The notes under the pieces: model-generated
What the model was told of the DNA's origin: nothing
Databases searched by the model: none
The model's input: only the letters and a program-made list of their open reading frames with translations
Assembly: GCA_029565685.1 (NCBI GenBank)
Contig: JAKQNR010000024.1
Span: 62,001-126,000 of the forward strand
Source of the DNA: a bacterium
GTDB lineage: Bacteria > Zhuqueibacterota > Zhuqueibacteria > Residuimicrobiales > Residuimicrobiaceae
Direction: 5' to 3'
DNA length: 64,000 nt
Part shown: positions 26,557-35,595 of the stretch, one piece after another
Numbering within the stretch: position 1 is the first letter of the stretch
Layout: each line of letters starts with the position of its first letter
Translations under genes and position numbers: made by a program

Positions 26557-27660
26557 TTAGTCCTTCGGCAGTAGCGGCTTCCAGATGGTCGCAGCGATAT
26601 AACGCTCTTTGGCCGATGCATCGTTGTAATAAACTACTGTTACAACCCGGCCGTCCGAACGCTGAGCGCTGCGCGGATAGCCAAGGTCCCAGCACGCGCC
26701 ATCGTGGCGCAGAACGATCTCTGAGCTCCAGGTTTGGCCTTCATCAGCAGAGATCCTGGCGCGAAGGCCGAACGGGGCATGTCGCCAGCCGTAAGTCAAT
26801 GCGATGCGGCCGTCAGCCAGCCGGATCATGCTTGCGGGATTTCCGCCATTGTCAATGTATGGCTCTTCCAGCAGATACCATGATTTACCTTCATCCGGAG
26901 AAAGGTAGGCGTCCAGCCACCAGCGGCGCTGCCCGTTAAAATCCCCGCCGTGGCGAATCACGGAAAGAAATGCGCCGCTCTTTAAGCGCACGGTGGCCGG
27001 CATGATTGCATATCCATAGCGTTCCACAGGCGGCTGTTTACCGATCCAGCCAACCAACTCCCAGGTCAAGCCGCCGTCTTTGGTACGTGCACAAAAAGGC
27101 CAGCCCTCTTTGCCGTCATCCTTGGGCGAGGTTAAAAACACAAACAGGTCGCGCTCGCCGTTGACGATATAGTCTGTTCTGGCCAGCAGACCGCGCCGGT
27201 TGAAATCCGGAAACGAGTATGGGCCATTCCAGGTTCTGCATCGATCCAAGCTATAGAAAAAGGCGCCGCCCTGAGAACGAAACTTGAGGGCAAAATCCGG
27301 ATGCATAAAGTTGATTGCGTTTTTCAGCTCGGTGGCTTTGGCCTCCTTTTCCTGTTCGTCAAGAAAAGTGGGTTTTTCGATGGTCCAAGTTTCGCCGCCG
27401 TCCAGAGTGCGCGCCTGTCGCTGCACCTGCGGCGGTTTGATCGGATGCCCATCCTGTTCATCATCGTCAAACTGCCCGACGACAAATCCGACGACCATCT
27501 CATTTCCCCATGCCCACATTCCGTTATTCGCCGGCCAGCCGGCGAATTTATCGGTCTCTTTAAAGACAATACGATTCCTGATCTCCGCCGGTCCCTGAGC
27601 CGCTGCGGCTGAACTCAACCAACAGCCCACGCCCACCATCAGAAAAAATATCTGCACCAT
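26557..27660 (-). CDS. Sialidase/BNR-repeat family protein
   Basis: 367 residues. Start ATG follows AAAAGGAGTTGCGCC; signal peptide 1-21 (ends AAAAQG). Five Asp-box (S/T-x-D-x-G-x-T/S-W) motifs are visible: TLDGGETW, SLDRCRTW (degenerate), TKDGGLTW, SPDEGKSW and SADEGQTW. They are spread as in a six-bladed sialidase propeller. An N-terminal RNRIVF may carry the first of the arginine triad, with further arginines in VIRHGGDFN and RARISADEG. True exo-alpha-sialidase activity is not proven, as many family members are lyases or binding proteins. Neighbours are the M14 peptidase (59 bp upstream) and the GH67N-like gene (150 bp downstream) on the same strand. Confidence 0.75.
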   Translation of the reverse strand: MVQIFFLMVGVGCWLSSAAAAQGPAEIRNRIVFKETDKFAGWPANNGMWAWGNEMVVGFVVGQFDDDEQDGHPIKPPQVQRQARTLDGGETWTIEKPTFLDEQEKEAKATELKNAINFMHPDFALKFRSQGGAFFYSLDRCRTWNGPYSFPDFNRRGLLARTDYIVNGERDLFVFLTSPKDDGKEGWPFCARTKDGGLTWELVGWIGKQPPVERYGYAIMPATVRLKSGAFLSVIRHGGDFNGQRRWWLDAYLSPDEGKSWYLLEEPYIDNGGNPASMIRLADGRIALTYGWRHAPFGLRARISADEGQTWSSEIVLRHDGACWDLGYPRSAQRSDGRVVTVVYYNDASAKERYIAATIWKPLLPKD

Positions 27661-27719
27661 GGCGCAACTCCTTTTCCGTCGTCATTCTTCCGACACTGGA
27701 AACATTTCTCGCCGCTGCC

Positions 27720-30341
27720 TCATTGATTGAGGAAAAGAGCGTTGAAGAGCAGTTTATAGGTTGCCGGCGTTGCGGCGCGATACTGCGGATTAAAAGCGAA
27801 CAGCACCAGCTGTCCTTTGCCCTTGGCCAGCCAAGCCAGACTGGTCCTGTTTGCCAGCTTTTCCTCTTTTTCGAGGTATCCACTGAGCAGCAGCTCTTTT
27901 TCCGGAAACCAACCGACCACTCGGCGGTCCATATCCCAGGAAGGGATCGAGGTAACCAGGATCGGCCGGCCCCGGTAAAAAACTCCAACCTCAGGCGGCA
28001 TGCCCTGGGTAAGGGCGTGATCTTTGGCTAAAAGCGTACGGACCAAAGAGCCCGGGCAATAAAGACCCTCTTTGGCCGCTGATTCTGCGATATTGCGCAC
28101 CGGCAGCTGGAACTCTTGCTTTTCTTTGCCGTGGGTGATCTCCAGCTTGCCCATAAACAGCTCGGTGGAACGGCCCCAGGAGACGATCTCCCCTCCCTGG
28201 TCGAGAAAGGTCATCAACTTTTCAAAGCCGGCTTTACCGATCCCTTTGGCCTGCTCCGGAGGATAATCGCTGACCACGTATTCGTCCTGGCGTTTGTATT
28301 TGCCCTCCAACAAAACGGATTTATCGTCATCCGGGAAAACCAGCACATCGAATCGACCGGCGAGATCGCTCTTTTCGAAATCAGCCGGCCGAAGGACCGT
28401 AAACGGAATGGCATGGCTGTCGAACACATAGCGGGTCCAACCCGCATCCATATCGTGAAACCAGGTCTCCACCAAAGCGATGCGCGGCAACCGCACCGAT
28501 TTTGCTTTGATACCCGCTGACGTCGAAGCATAACAAGGCGAGATGCGCAATTTCTCCAACAGAGCGGAGAATTTTTCCCCGCGGCGGTCTGAATGAATAA
28601 CAAAACCGCCGGCTGAGCACTTTTCACCCTGCACGGTGCAGGATTCGGTCAATCGCTCGACGGAGAGCCCGTCTTGCAGAGCAAGGAACGCGGCCCGAAA
28701 GCTGGCGTTGTTCTCGACCGGCCACACGGAGAGACTATAATCGGCGGGCGGCTCTTGCCGCAAGGTGAAAGGAGGCATGATCTCCTTCAGTTGGAAAGAG
28801 CGTCCGGGTTCCAGGACCGGGACCGCTTCCACTCCGCTGTGCAGGGAAAGCGACCAGGAGGTGATGTCATAGGGTTTGATGATCTCCCCGTCCGGAGCAA
28901 AACGGCGCACCGGGTATTCCTGTTTTTCCAGCATCTCTTTGATAAAAGCTCGAAAAGGCTGCGCCAGAGAGACCACAAGGTCGCCTGCTGCAAAAGTGCG
29001 GCCGGCGATAGACGCAGCCTCCTCCAGCTGGTGGATGCGAATGCCGTGTTCGAACAGCAAATTGATCAGATCGGCCATCAAACCGGCATCATGCTGTTTC
29101 CGCGGGATGATGTAATAATAGGGCGCGCGCTTTTGCCCCAGTTCCACCTCGCGCCGGCAAAGGTCGTTGCGAAAAGTCAACAGTTCCTCGCGATAGCGGG
29201 CCGCCGTGTTGAGCAGGGCATGAAACGAGGCCACCTCATACTGCACCATATCGTGCAAACGCCACCAGCCGCCCGGCCAGGGCGCGGTCATGTTGATGCT
29301 CTTTTTATATTCGGCAAGGCCCTTGTCGCCGGCGCGCAACTCGTTGGGCTCCACATAAACCGGCGTCGCGATCTTGCAGCTGGCCAGTTCGGTCAGCAGC
29401 GCGATGCCCCCTTTCCACGCGCAGGTTTCGGTGGGGCCGGGCCAATAGAAATCAAAAGCGTAGCTTTGTGAAATGCCGGTGAGCCCTCTTTCCGTCATGT
29501 CGGTGACCATGTGGGCGCCGAAGATCTTGCTCCAATTATAAAGGCCGGCGTCCAGGTTTTCGGCGATAGGATCGTGAACCGGCGGAACGAAATAGCGCGG
29601 CCCAGCGGCGCCCATCTGATGTTTGTCGACCATCACCTGGGGAAACCAGGAGGTGCTGTACAAGCGAGAAATCGCGCGCGTGTCCTCCTGTGTCAGCGTC
29701 ACATAATCGCGATTGTTGTCGTGGCCGATGTATTTATGGTACACGCCCGGCATGGAGGCGCCTTCAAAGAGGGTGCCCTTGTTTTTTCGGTAATATTCCA
29801 CCACCATATCCATGCCGTCCGGATTGTGGGTGGGCACCAGCATGAGGACCACCGCATCCAGTGCGGTGAGAACCGCCGGGGCACGGCTGGTGGCGAGCTC
29901 ATAGGCGATGAGCGGCGCCGCTTGCGCCGGCGCCACCTCCGTTGAATGCATCGACAGCGTTGCGAGTAGAAAAACGCGGCCTTGCGCGATCAGGGCGCTT
30001 CGTTCGCTCTCCGCAAGATCTGCTTGCAGCGCCAGTTTTTGATTGATCTCCCGCAGCGCCGCTAGCGTTTCGATGTTTTTCTCCGATGAGATAAAGGCCA
30101 CATACATGGGCCGCCCCATGGGGGAGCGGCCGATCTCGGTCATAGTCATGCGGCTGGAGGTCTGATCGAGTTTTTTCAAGTAGGCGATGAGCGCCTCATA
30201 GTCGATCAGAGATCGATCGGCGCCTGGTTCAAAGCCGAAAAAAGAATCAGGGGTGGGACATTTACTTTGAGGGTCTGCGGCGAAAACAGACAAAGCCCCG
30301 AAAACGATCAGCACAAGCCAGAGCCGGATACTTTTTTGCAT
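27720..30341 (-). CDS. Secreted M14-family zinc metallopeptidase
   Basis: 873 residues from the ATG at 30341 (GGAGG five bases before it). Signal peptide 1-20. The catalytic domain spans roughly 40-390. Zinc ligands are the His and Glu of MHSTEVAPAQ and a later His in the helical region, with the family landmark LMLVPTHNPDGMDMV and a candidate catalytic Glu in ALLTELASC. The C-terminal ~450 residues are unlike classical carboxypeptidases and contain a class I amidotransferase-like Rossmann segment (RIALVETWFHDMDAGWTRYV, FDVLVFPDDDKS). This layout is typical of long M14 proteins of Bacteroidota-like bacteria. Likely periplasmic or surface degradation of peptides or glycopeptides. Confidence 0.88.
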   Translation of the reverse strand: MQKSIRLWLVLIVFGALSVFAADPQSKCPTPDSFFGFEPGADRSLIDYEALIAYLKKLDQTSSRMTMTEIGRSPMGRPMYVAFISSEKNIETLAALREINQKLALQADLAESERSALIAQGRVFLLATLSMHSTEVAPAQAAPLIAYELATSRAPAVLTALDAVVLMLVPTHNPDGMDMVVEYYRKNKGTLFEGASMPGVYHKYIGHDNNRDYVTLTQEDTRAISRLYSTSWFPQVMVDKHQMGAAGPRYFVPPVHDPIAENLDAGLYNWSKIFGAHMVTDMTERGLTGISQSYAFDFYWPGPTETCAWKGGIALLTELASCKIATPVYVEPNELRAGDKGLAEYKKSINMTAPWPGGWWRLHDMVQYEVASFHALLNTAARYREELLTFRNDLCRREVELGQKRAPYYYIIPRKQHDAGLMADLINLLFEHGIRIHQLEEAASIAGRTFAAGDLVVSLAQPFRAFIKEMLEKQEYPVRRFAPDGEIIKPYDITSWSLSLHSGVEAVPVLEPGRSFQLKEIMPPFTLRQEPPADYSLSVWPVENNASFRAAFLALQDGLSVERLTESCTVQGEKCSAGGFVIHSDRRGEKFSALLEKLRISPCYASTSAGIKAKSVRLPRIALVETWFHDMDAGWTRYVFDSHAIPFTVLRPADFEKSDLAGRFDVLVFPDDDKSVLLEGKYKRQDEYVVSDYPPEQAKGIGKAGFEKLMTFLDQGGEIVSWGRSTELFMGKLEITHGKEKQEFQLPVRNIAESAAKEGLYCPGSLVRTLLAKDHALTQGMPPEVGVFYRGRPILVTSIPSWDMDRRVVGWFPEKELLLSGYLEKEEKLANRTSLAWLAKGKGQLVLFAFNPQYRAATPATYKLLFNALFLNQ

Positions 30342-30530
30342 AAAAGCCTCCATGGCGGAAGTTGATCAGAGTATTCCGGGTTAAAGTAGAAAAAGAAATA
30401 CATTCGCACAAGTAAAATTGTTCATTTCGGCGGGTTCCGACTATTGCGCCGCTGAAAAAAGCCGGGGTATGAGAAGGGTTAAAACCTGTATACGGAAGTC
30501 TGGATGGCAGTTCGCCGCTGAAGGACTTGA

Positions 30531-31514
30531 TCACACCGCCAGATGCTGCAGGTCGCCGGCCGCATCCATAGCGACATGGCGGCCGACTTGCTCTAACAGG
30601 TTTCGCCCCTCCCTGATGCTCTGCAGACGCAGCAGGACTTTCCCGTCCAGGGTTTCGGCAATCCGATTCGTCATGCCTGCAGCTGCCGGCGCCTGCAACG
30701 ATCCCGTGAGTGCGTGGAACGCCTGAACGGTCAACCGATATTCAGAACTGCGAATGATAAAAATGATTTCATCGTCGTCCACAGCCAGTTTTTCGATGAC
30801 CGCGCCGGTGTAGGTGGCAAAGGTGTAGAGTTGCTGTTCATGATGCACGCCGATCAGAAAACCAATGAAGGAACGGCGCAGCCAGGGTATGAGCGCTATG
30901 GACGCGGTAAAACTCGTGCCGGGCTTTTCGAAATGGTTGCTTTGCATCCAGATATAGGCTGATGGAAAGGAGCAACCCCAGTCCTTTTCCATATAGCCGC
31001 GTCCGCCGGTCAGGTCGATCCGTTCTCCCTGCATATTTAAAACGCCGTGAATGGTGTGATCAAGACTGAGAACGCCATGATAGCACTGCATAAATGGGAC
31101 CCAGGCGTACCATCCCATGACGCCGGGGGCGCGCCAGGTCTTCGGCCAAATCACCGGATCGCTGAACGTAAGTCGGCCCGTGATCCGCCACCCCTGCTCC
31201 TCGAGATCGAGTTTGACTTCCTGGCTGGTAAAGCGATTGGGGCCGATCGTCAGATCAAAGCGTTTTTCCTCAGCGCGACACTGCCCCAGGGGATAGCGCG
31301 AATAGAGCGTCCTGCCGCTGCCTCCTTGCAGAACTTGAACAAAGGCATGACTCTGAGCTGCATCCCGGCAGAGTGAAATGCCGGGAATCACGGCCAGTCG
31401 ATGCCGCTCAAAGGCATCGACCAATTTTATAAACCATCCTTCAAAAAAGGGAGACCTTCGGCCGCGTCCGTGGTATCCCTCAGGATGAAAAATTAAGCGC
31501 CAATGATTGAACAT
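30531..31514 (-). CDS. Tocopherol cyclase-like protein
   Basis: 327 residues, no signal peptide. Tocopherol-cyclase family signatures: HPEGYHGRGRRSPFFEGWFIK at the N-terminus (given in part), a central WPKTWRAPGVMGWYAW-FMQCYHGV, and GRGYMEKDWGCSFPSAYIWMQSNHF. The plant enzyme closes the chromanol ring of vitamin E. Bacterial homologues exist in organisms without tocopherol and their role is unsettled. The start is 19 bp past the stop of the MenA-like prenyltransferase, so the two are an operon, as prenyl transfer and cyclisation are in tocopherol synthesis. The intracellular substrate may be a prenylated quinol (inference). Confidence 0.85.
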   Translation of the reverse strand: MFNHWRLIFHPEGYHGRGRRSPFFEGWFIKLVDAFERHRLAVIPGISLCRDAAQSHAFVQVLQGGSGRTLYSRYPLGQCRAEEKRFDLTIGPNRFTSQEVKLDLEEQGWRITGRLTFSDPVIWPKTWRAPGVMGWYAWVPFMQCYHGVLSLDHTIHGVLNMQGERIDLTGGRGYMEKDWGCSFPSAYIWMQSNHFEKPGTSFTASIALIPWLRRSFIGFLIGVHHEQQLYTFATYTGAVIEKLAVDDDEIIFIIRSSEYRLTVQAFHALTGSLQAPAAAGMTNRIAETLDGKVLLRLQSIREGRNLLEQVGRHVAMDAAGDLQHLAV

Positions 31515-31533
31515 ATCCGTCCGGGGTGACTCT

Positions 31534-32469
31534 TCATCGCATTGCCAGAATGGCTGCCAGGCCGAGAATCAATAAACCCGACATCAGCAGGTGGATCTGT
31601 ACATTCCATCCAGCCGCCGGTTTGAGGGAAGTAGGTTGATCATGGAACCGGTACACCTGCTGCCAGGTGCGCGGCAACAGCAGAACATAGGGAATCAGAG
31701 CGGCCAGAACCGGCCACCCCTGTGGCAGAACAGCAAAGCCCAGAACAAGAAGGTTCCCGACTAAAAGCGAATGGATAAGCAGAAATCCCCACCTCCCCCT
31801 GCGGCTGCCAATACGCGTCACGATGCCGCGCTTGCCCGCCCCGGCATCAGCCGGCAGATCGATCATCTGACCCATCCAGAGAATGGAAGCGGTGCTCAGC
31901 CCGGTGATGGGCATGGCAGCCACCACATAGGGATGGAAAAGCACATTCTGGCTTGCCGCGGCGACCAGCACAGCCATCGGTCCAAAGGCGAACCAGACCG
32001 ACACTTCACCGAGACCCCGGTAGGCGAGTTTGATGGGAGCCGCAGTGTAATATTTGCTGAAAAAAATGGATAAAACACCGAGTCCGATCAACCAGGGCCG
32101 AACGGCCGGTTCGATCAGCACCAGCAACACTGTGCCGGCACAGGCAGCGATGATCAGGCTCGACCGAGCAATCCAATACATGGATGGAAGCAGGTCAGGG
32201 TGCTGCAGCAGGAAACCGGTGCCGCCGCTGAAATCGTTGCGGTGCTGGTTTATCCGGTCTGTGCCCTGCAGGGTGTCAAAGATGTCGTTGTACACATTGG
32301 TGGCAGCGTGCAAGCCCAGGCCCATGATCGTTACGACAAAGAAACGCGCCAGGCTGAACTCGCCTTCGGCCATCACCGCTAGAAGGGTACCCGCCAGCAG
32401 AGGCGCTAGTATAGAGCTGAAAAAGGGTGCGCGCATGACAGCAAAAAGTCCGGGTTTTTTAGTGATCAT
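31534..32469 (-). CDS. UbiA/MenA-family prenyltransferase
   Basis: 311 residues from the ATG at 32469; upstream AAAGGA is somewhat distant. About eight membrane helices. First prenyl-diphosphate motif ATNVYNDIFDTLQGTD (N-D-x3-D, ~60-75), second Asp-rich site in MGQMIDLPADAGAGKRGIV (~210-228). Pattern and length are closest to MenA (1,4-dihydroxy-2-naphthoate polyprenyltransferase); UbiA, chlorophyll-synthase and homogentisate types are alternatives. It is coupled to the tocopherol-cyclase-like gene. The divergent gene (32875 onward) is a ruined acyl-CoA ligase, the enzyme class to which MenE belongs. Confidence 0.87.
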   Translation of the reverse strand: MITKKPGLFAVMRAPFFSSILAPLLAGTLLAVMAEGEFSLARFFVVTIMGLGLHAATNVYNDIFDTLQGTDRINQHRNDFSGGTGFLLQHPDLLPSMYWIARSSLIIAACAGTVLLVLIEPAVRPWLIGLGVLSIFFSKYYTAAPIKLAYRGLGEVSVWFAFGPMAVLVAAASQNVLFHPYVVAAMPITGLSTASILWMGQMIDLPADAGAGKRGIVTRIGSRRGRWGFLLIHSLLVGNLLVLGFAVLPQGWPVLAALIPYVLLLPRTWQQVYRFHDQPTSLKPAAGWNVQIHLLMSGLLILGLAAILAMR

Positions 32470-32874
32470 AATGATCCGCTTTCCTTTAAAGTCTTTCTCA
32501 GCATAACAGCCAAAACAACAGGTCCATTCCGCTGAAAAGGTGCTGGTCGTTCTATTCTTCGACATTCTGCAGGGGCAGAAAGCCCGACGACCGCACAAAG
32601 GAAAAATCACGCCGATGAAGCTCCGTAAGTTCAAACTATCGTTGTAACTATGGTCCTACGCCGGCAGTTTTATCTATCTCCCGTTTTTCATTGTGGGAAA
32701 GCCGAGCCTAGCTCCGCAGCTCCTCCCGCTGCCCTCCGCGTAACGGATATTTTCTGCTTTTGTCCTTGATTTTTTACCGTTGTTTGGATATTTTGAAAAT
32801 ACAGGGCAAAAGCTATTTTCCGCCCTTGCAGTAAAAAGACAGCCGACAGCCTCTGTCACAGGACCAGAAAACAT
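32470..32874. other. 405-bp divergent intergenic region
   Basis: It separates the MenA-like operon (minus) from the acyl-CoA ligase pseudogene (plus) and should hold divergent promoters. Small ORFs are present but none is convincing. An AT-rich patch lies around 32740-32820. Confidence 0.45.
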
Positions 32875-33656
32875 ATGAAGGAAGCGAATCAGACCTCTGC
32901 CGGGTTATGGAATTTTTTCCAAGACCACTGCCGCTCTTTTCATGCTCGTCTCGCCGTCGCTGGGCCGGAAGGAAAGCTACACTTTACAGACCTTTTTCTG
33001 CGCGCAGAACGCCTGGCAAGCGATTTGAGCAAAGCGGGCTGTCAACAGGGCGAGGGGATGGTTCTGGCCCTGCCGAATTCCATTGCTTTTGTTCCGGCGT
33101 TTCTCGCACTGTGCAAGCTGTGCTTGATCATCCGGCTTCGGTGGGTGTGGCGATGAAAAACGTTAAAGTGCTGATCGTTGACGAGCAGGGGAGGCCGTTG
33201 CCCATAGGACAGAAGGGGGAGGTGGTCGTACGCAGTGAAGCAGTCGCCGGCGGCTAGGCCATGGGGCCTCAGGCAGAGATCTCGCCCTTCACCGATGGCG
33301 CCTTTAGGATGGGGGATATCGGCCACCTCGATGCGAACGGATTTCTTTATCTCCATGGACGCAAGGAGGCGCTCATCAACGTCGGTGGACTCAAAGCTTC
33401 TCCGGATGAAGTGACCATGGTTTTGGAGAGCTGTCCGGCGGTGCGAGAAGCAGGGGTCATCGGCGTTCGCGATGCCACGGGGGAAGAGTTCATCTACGCC
33501 GCCGTGGCCCTGCGCTCCGCGCTGAGCGAAAAGGATCTTCTCGCCTTCTGCCGCTCACGCGTGGCTGATTATAAAGTACCTCGGCGGTTGGACATTTTTG
33601 ATGAACTGCCTCGCGGTCCGTCGGGAAAAATCAAGATCGATCCGCCGGCGCTTTAA
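32875..33656 (+). pseudogene. Acyl-CoA synthetase/AMP-ligase gene, internally deleted
   Basis: The N-terminus is intact (MKEANQTSAGLWNFFQDHC onward, ending PAFLALCKL near 33120), with an AGGA site before the ATG. The reading frame then shifts and jumps straight to the late A-domain region NVKVLIVDEQGRPLPIGQKG. Roughly 250 codons, including the P-loop-like STGTTG-PK motif, are missing. A further in-frame TAG at 33255 precedes DGAFRMGDIGHLDANGFLYL and the C-terminal GGLKASPDEV...GKIKID with the catalytic Lys. Deletion, frameshift and stop codon together show a dead gene. The original class was an acyl- or aryl-CoA ligase (MenE-like or fatty-acid type cannot be decided). Confidence 0.85.
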
Positions 33657-33825
33657 GCTTTTTCCCACGCGGTGTCGGTTCGAGCGGAACCTACCGTCCT
33701 TTTTTATAAAATGCCGTGACAGCGGTTGTCAGCAAATTTAGAGTGCCCACGTGCGCTCAGCTGGAAAGCAGAAAAAGCGATTCCACCAGAGCCGGACGGG
33801 CGGGCGATGGAGAGGGAGGCAACAC

Positions 33826-34527
33826 GTGTTGTACGAACTGATACCCAATGAAAAAAAAGGGCCTTTTCTCAAGGACCTTTTGGAATATGTCGTTGAACGC
33901 AACGGCCTGGCCAGCATGCCGAAACAAGACATGGAGGCCTGTTTCATCTATTTGTTCAAAAAGCATGTGGATCCGAATATCGACGTCTATTCTCTGAGTA
34001 AGATTTTCAAGGTAAAGGAAGCGAAAATAAAAAGCCTGATGGAATTGCTGTATTTAAAATTCGACGACAGCGACCGCCGGGCGGATGAGCTCAAATTTCT
34101 CAGCCTCATCGAGAACACGCTTTTTGAAATAGAATCCTTTGAAAAAGTCCAGATACGCTTTCATTTCACGCAAGTGGAGGCCTTTCCCCTGCTGCAGGAT
34201 TTTTTCCGTCGCGTGCAGGGATCGGTGAAATACGACCGCCGTTCTGAATCCGTGATCGTCAACCAGAACCGATTGTATGACGTTCTCAATGCCATCTGGG
34301 AAAAAGACGGCGGTCTGTCGGTCGCCCAGTCGTTGGTCAAACCCAAAATCCAGAAGATCATCGGCAACCTGGGACGATCGTTGGATGAGGAGATAAGGAG
34401 CAAACTCAGAGAGCAGAACAACAGCAAGTTTTACAAATCACTCGACTATGCGAGCAAATTGTCGGGCATCGGCTCCTTTGTGCTCAATCTGTATAAAAGC
34501 GAAGCCTTTAAATTCTTCAAATCGTGA
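33826..34527 (+). CDS. Uncharacterised 233-residue protein
   Basis: Not recognised. The GTG start at 33826 is chosen for the GGGAGG site seven bases before it; the frame is open further upstream but without support. The product is charged, soluble and mostly helical, without signal peptide or membrane segment. Residues ~50-75 ([21 protein letters not shown]) could form a helix-turn-helix. The middle contains a basic-aromatic segment ([23 protein letters not shown]). The C-terminus is helical with aromatic ends. Its stop overlaps the start of the DUF1232 membrane protein by four bases (GTGA), so the two are translationally coupled and likely act together at the inner membrane. Confidence 0.6.
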   Translation: MLYELIPNEKKGPFLKDLLEYVVERNGLASMPKQDMEACFIYLFKKHVDPNIDVYSLSKIFKVKEAKIKSLMELLYLKFDDSDRRADELKFLSLIENTLFEIESFEKVQIRFHFTQVEAFPLLQDFFRRVQGSVKYDRRSESVIVNQNRLYDVLNAIWEKDGGLSVAQSLVKPKIQKIIGNLGRSLDEEIRSKLREQNNSKFYKSLDYASKLSGIGSFVLNLYKSEAFKFFKS

Positions 34528-34928
34528 GGGCGTGGACCAACGGCGCTCTGGGGCAGGCGCTGCAAAAGCTGAACCACCGCGCTCGACGGCTCGAGGCTGA
34601 AGCTTATGCCCTTTATCTTGCCGCGCGGCATCCGAGGACTCCCTGGCATGCCAAACTGCTCGCCGCTGGAATCGTTGCCTATGTTTTCAGCCCGATCGAC
34701 CTGATCCCTGATTTCATCCCGGTTCTCGGCTATGTAGACGACCTGATCCTGGCGCCTCTGGCCATGCTGCTCGCCATCCGATGGATTCCCCCTCCGATCC
34801 TCGCCGAATGCCGAGCGCAAGCGGCACAAACCCTGTCGCCTGATAAACCCTTTGGCAAAAGAGCTGCCGCCGTGATCTTAATCCTATGGTTGTTTTTTCT
34901 CTTGCTGATCCTTTCTAAACTGTGTTGA
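34524..34928 (+). CDS. DUF1232 (YkvA-type) membrane protein
   Basis: 134 residues. It starts at the GTG overlapping the previous stop. The DUF1232 core is plain: [20 protein letters not shown] then [18 protein letters not shown] (~45-75), the family landmark [18 protein letters not shown]. A second hydrophobic helix follows, and an extra C-terminal membrane segment ([14 protein letters not shown]). Function of the family is unknown; it is small and probably sits in the inner membrane. Coupled to the uncharacterised gene upstream and followed 25 bp later by the barrel protein. Confidence 0.88.
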   Translation: MRAWTNGALGQALQKLNHRARRLEAEAYALYLAARHPRTPWHAKLLAAGIVAYVFSPIDLIPDFIPVLGYVDDLILAPLAMLLAIRWIPPPILAECRAQAAQTLSPDKPFGKRAAAVILILWLFFLLLILSKLC

Positions 34929-34953
34929 CAATCCTCGATAGAAGGAGAACATC

Positions 34954-35595
34954 GTGACGACTCGTTTGCCGTTTTTTTCCGCGTCCTTAACCGTTCGCAG
35001 AACCAGCCTGCTGGGTCTCATCCTGATCTCAGCCGGGGCGTTCGATGCAACAGCCCAATACGCTGGACCCGCTCCCTCTTCACGCTTTTTCACCCGCTTG
35101 ACCGCGACCGGACCTTCCCATTCCTCTGAACCGGAAGGATACAAAGCCTACAGCTCCATCCATTTGGAAATCGGCGTGCGCCGGCCATTCACCTCCACCC
35201 TGGCCATGGAGCTCGATCTAGCCCATGAATCGCGCGAAATGGACTGGCTGGGACCGGAGAAGGAGGAAAGTTTGGGTTCCATCGAACTGCTGCCTGTTCA
35301 TCTGCTGCTGCAGTATCGCCCGCCGATGCATAAATGGCAGCCCTACATCGGCGCCGGGGTGAATTACACCCTGTTCTGGGAAAAAAGCGGCGAGTTAAAC
35401 AGTAAAAAATTCTCCCCCAGCGCAGGACCGATTTTGCAGGTGGGAGTGGACCGGCCCCTGACCTCGCACCTTCTGCTCAACCTGGATATCAAATTCATAC
35501 GCATGAAAACTGATTTTGAAGGACCGCAGAAAGAGCAGATCAGACTGTCCATTCATCCCACCGCCATGGGGATCGGTCTAGGCTTTACATTATAA
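34954..35595 (+). CDS. Outer membrane beta-barrel protein, small
   Basis: 213 residues from a GTG preceded by AGAAGGAGAACATC. Signal peptide about 1-32 (ends FDATAQ). Mature part has alternating amphipathic strands typical of an 8-stranded barrel: SSIHLEIGVRRPF, MALELDLAH-like strand, LLPVHLLLQYRP, WQPYIGAGVNYTLFW, GPILQVGVDRPL, HLLLNLDIKFIR, and a last strand ending IGLGFTL with a terminal hydrophobic residue. It resembles OmpW/OmpA-type barrels. No enzymatic residues are seen. It lies in a co-directional run with the two preceding genes and the AlkD gene, which overlaps its stop by one base. Confidence 0.75.
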   Translation: MTTRLPFFSASLTVRRTSLLGLILISAGAFDATAQYAGPAPSSRFFTRLTATGPSHSSEPEGYKAYSSIHLEIGVRRPFTSTLAMELDLAHESREMDWLGPEKEESLGSIELLPVHLLLQYRPPMHKWQPYIGAGVNYTLFWEKSGELNSKKFSPSAGPILQVGVDRPLTSHLLLNLDIKFIRMKTDFEGPQKEQIRLSIHPTAMGIGLGFTL

